Source of the DNA: a virus | Reading direction: 5' to 3' (one strand) | DNA: 21,441 bases | IMG/VR virus record: IMGVR_UViG_3300030333_005146 | Coordinates: 1-21,441 of that record | Part shown: one piece after another, positions 21,099 to 21,441 of the stretch | How positions within the stretch are numbered: the first letter of the stretch is position 1 | Layout: each line of letters opens with the position of its first letter | Notes under the pieces: generated by a model | Seen by the model: the letters and a program-made list of their open reading frames with translations, nothing else | Databases searched by the model: none | What the model was told of the DNA's origin: nothing | Position numbers and translations under genes: made by a program

Positions 21099-21441
21099 TT
21101 ATCCCCATATTAGTGACCCAGAACTATTATAAATTTTTAGAACTCTATTTGAGCTATCTTGTAAAGATCCAATCACTGCATTTGCTGATACAGTTACATC
21201 GTTAAATGTAACGTCATCTGTAGTTCCAACTGCTTGACCAATATGCAAACCAGTTGAGTTAGATGTAACACCAGTACCACCTACTGCAGTAATAGTTCTA
21301 GTAGCAGCAATAGTACCACCACCAGTTAAACCATTACCAGCTGTAATACTGATACCAGTATGATCTAAAAATTTATTAGCACTGTAATTCTCTAATCCAG
21401 TTATATCTACTTCGGATTCATTTACGAATACACCTGTTGAG
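21099..21441 (-). CDS. C-terminal 113 residues of a repetitive fibre-like structural protein
   Basis: The gene enters from the right edge and ends in tandem stop codons (TAATAA) directly before the gp13 ATG. The visible part is Gly/Thr/Ser/Asn-rich and low in charge, with phrases such as I-S-I-T-A-G-N-G-L-T-G-G-G-T-I, TAVGGTGVTSN, VGTTDDVTFNDVTVS and, at the very end, VLKIYNSSGSLIWG. These are typical of the tandem beta-repeats of tail-fibre or whisker-like proteins in marine T4-like phages, where such repeats build trimeric shafts. Whether it is a tail fibre, neck whisker or decoration protein cannot be told from this fragment. Confidence 0.85.
   Translation of the reverse strand, partial: STGVFVNESEVDITGLENYSANKFLDHTGISITAGNGLTGGGTIAATRTITAVGGTGVTSNSTGLHIGQAVGTTDDVTFNDVTVSANAVIGSLQDSSNRVLKIYNSSGSLIWG

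Noticed and set aside
1-21441. tRNA genes, CRISPR arrays, insertion sequences, inteins or homing endonucleases
   Set aside because: No cloverleaf, spaced direct repeats, transposase or intein-like insertion was seen; gp17, gp20 and gp23 are continuous.

Overview
The window is a piece of the genome of a T4-like contractile-tailed phage, of the marine type (cyanophage or SAR11-phage-like 'exo-T-even' myovirus). The evidence is the uninterrupted T4 order gp13-14-15-16-17-18-19-20-(core proteins)-21-22-23 on the minus strand, followed by the recombination/late-transcription block uvsY...uvsW-gp55-gp47-gp46. The DNA is AT-rich by eye. The small accessory genes (a winged-helix protein, a small beta-rich protein beside gp21, a nucleotidyltransferase and a short sugar-nucleotide dehydrogenase) resemble those of marine T4-like phages. 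No photosynthesis or other host-diagnostic gene lies in the window, so the host cannot be named. Essentially the whole window is coding. One gene is on the plus strand; all others are on the minus strand and are described here from right to left.

Right part (21441 to about 7955, late virion genes): the C-terminal end of a repetitive fibre-like protein; neck proteins gp13 and gp14; tail terminator gp15; terminase subunits gp16 and gp17; sheath gp18; tube gp19; portal gp20; an acidic gp67-like protein; a second probable prohead-core protein; a small beta-rich protein; protease gp21; scaffold gp22; major capsid protein gp23. Exact T4 late-promoter boxes (TATAAATA) lie about 25-45 nt upstream of gp18, of the acidic core gene and of gp22, and a one-mismatch box lies upstream of gp23. 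Two of these overlap the stop codon of the preceding gene. The cluster ends at a strong leftward terminator at 7954-7981.

Middle (7955 to 6542): a lone plus-strand gene for an 86-residue winged-helix protein, with its own sigma70-type promoter and a UUCG-loop terminator, converges on gp23. It diverges from a leftward unit holding a 71-residue protein, an overlapping 59-residue protein with a TTG start, and a tail-tube-fold protein that is a distant relative of gp19. The 153-nt divergent region has two good sigma70 promoters whose -35 elements sit in inverted-repeat arms.

Left part (6541 to 1): a sigma70-type promoter (TTGCAC-N17-TATAAT) reads into a very compact operon: uvsY, a 70-residue unknown, a short UDP-glucose-dehydrogenase-like protein, a TagD-like cytidylyltransferase, UvsW helicase, a 132-residue possible Sm-fold protein, late sigma factor gp55, and nuclease subunits gp47 and gp46 (gp46 runs off the left edge). 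Almost every junction overlaps or abuts. The logic is visible in the layout: a host-type promoter makes recombination proteins and gp55, and gp55 then fires the TATAAATA promoters of the head and tail genes to the right. Nothing here is a clear unprecedented system. The items most worth a second look are the divergent regulatory switch, the truncated dehydrogenase plus cytidylyltransferase inside the recombination operon, the extra tube-fold gene, and the uncharacterised small proteins.
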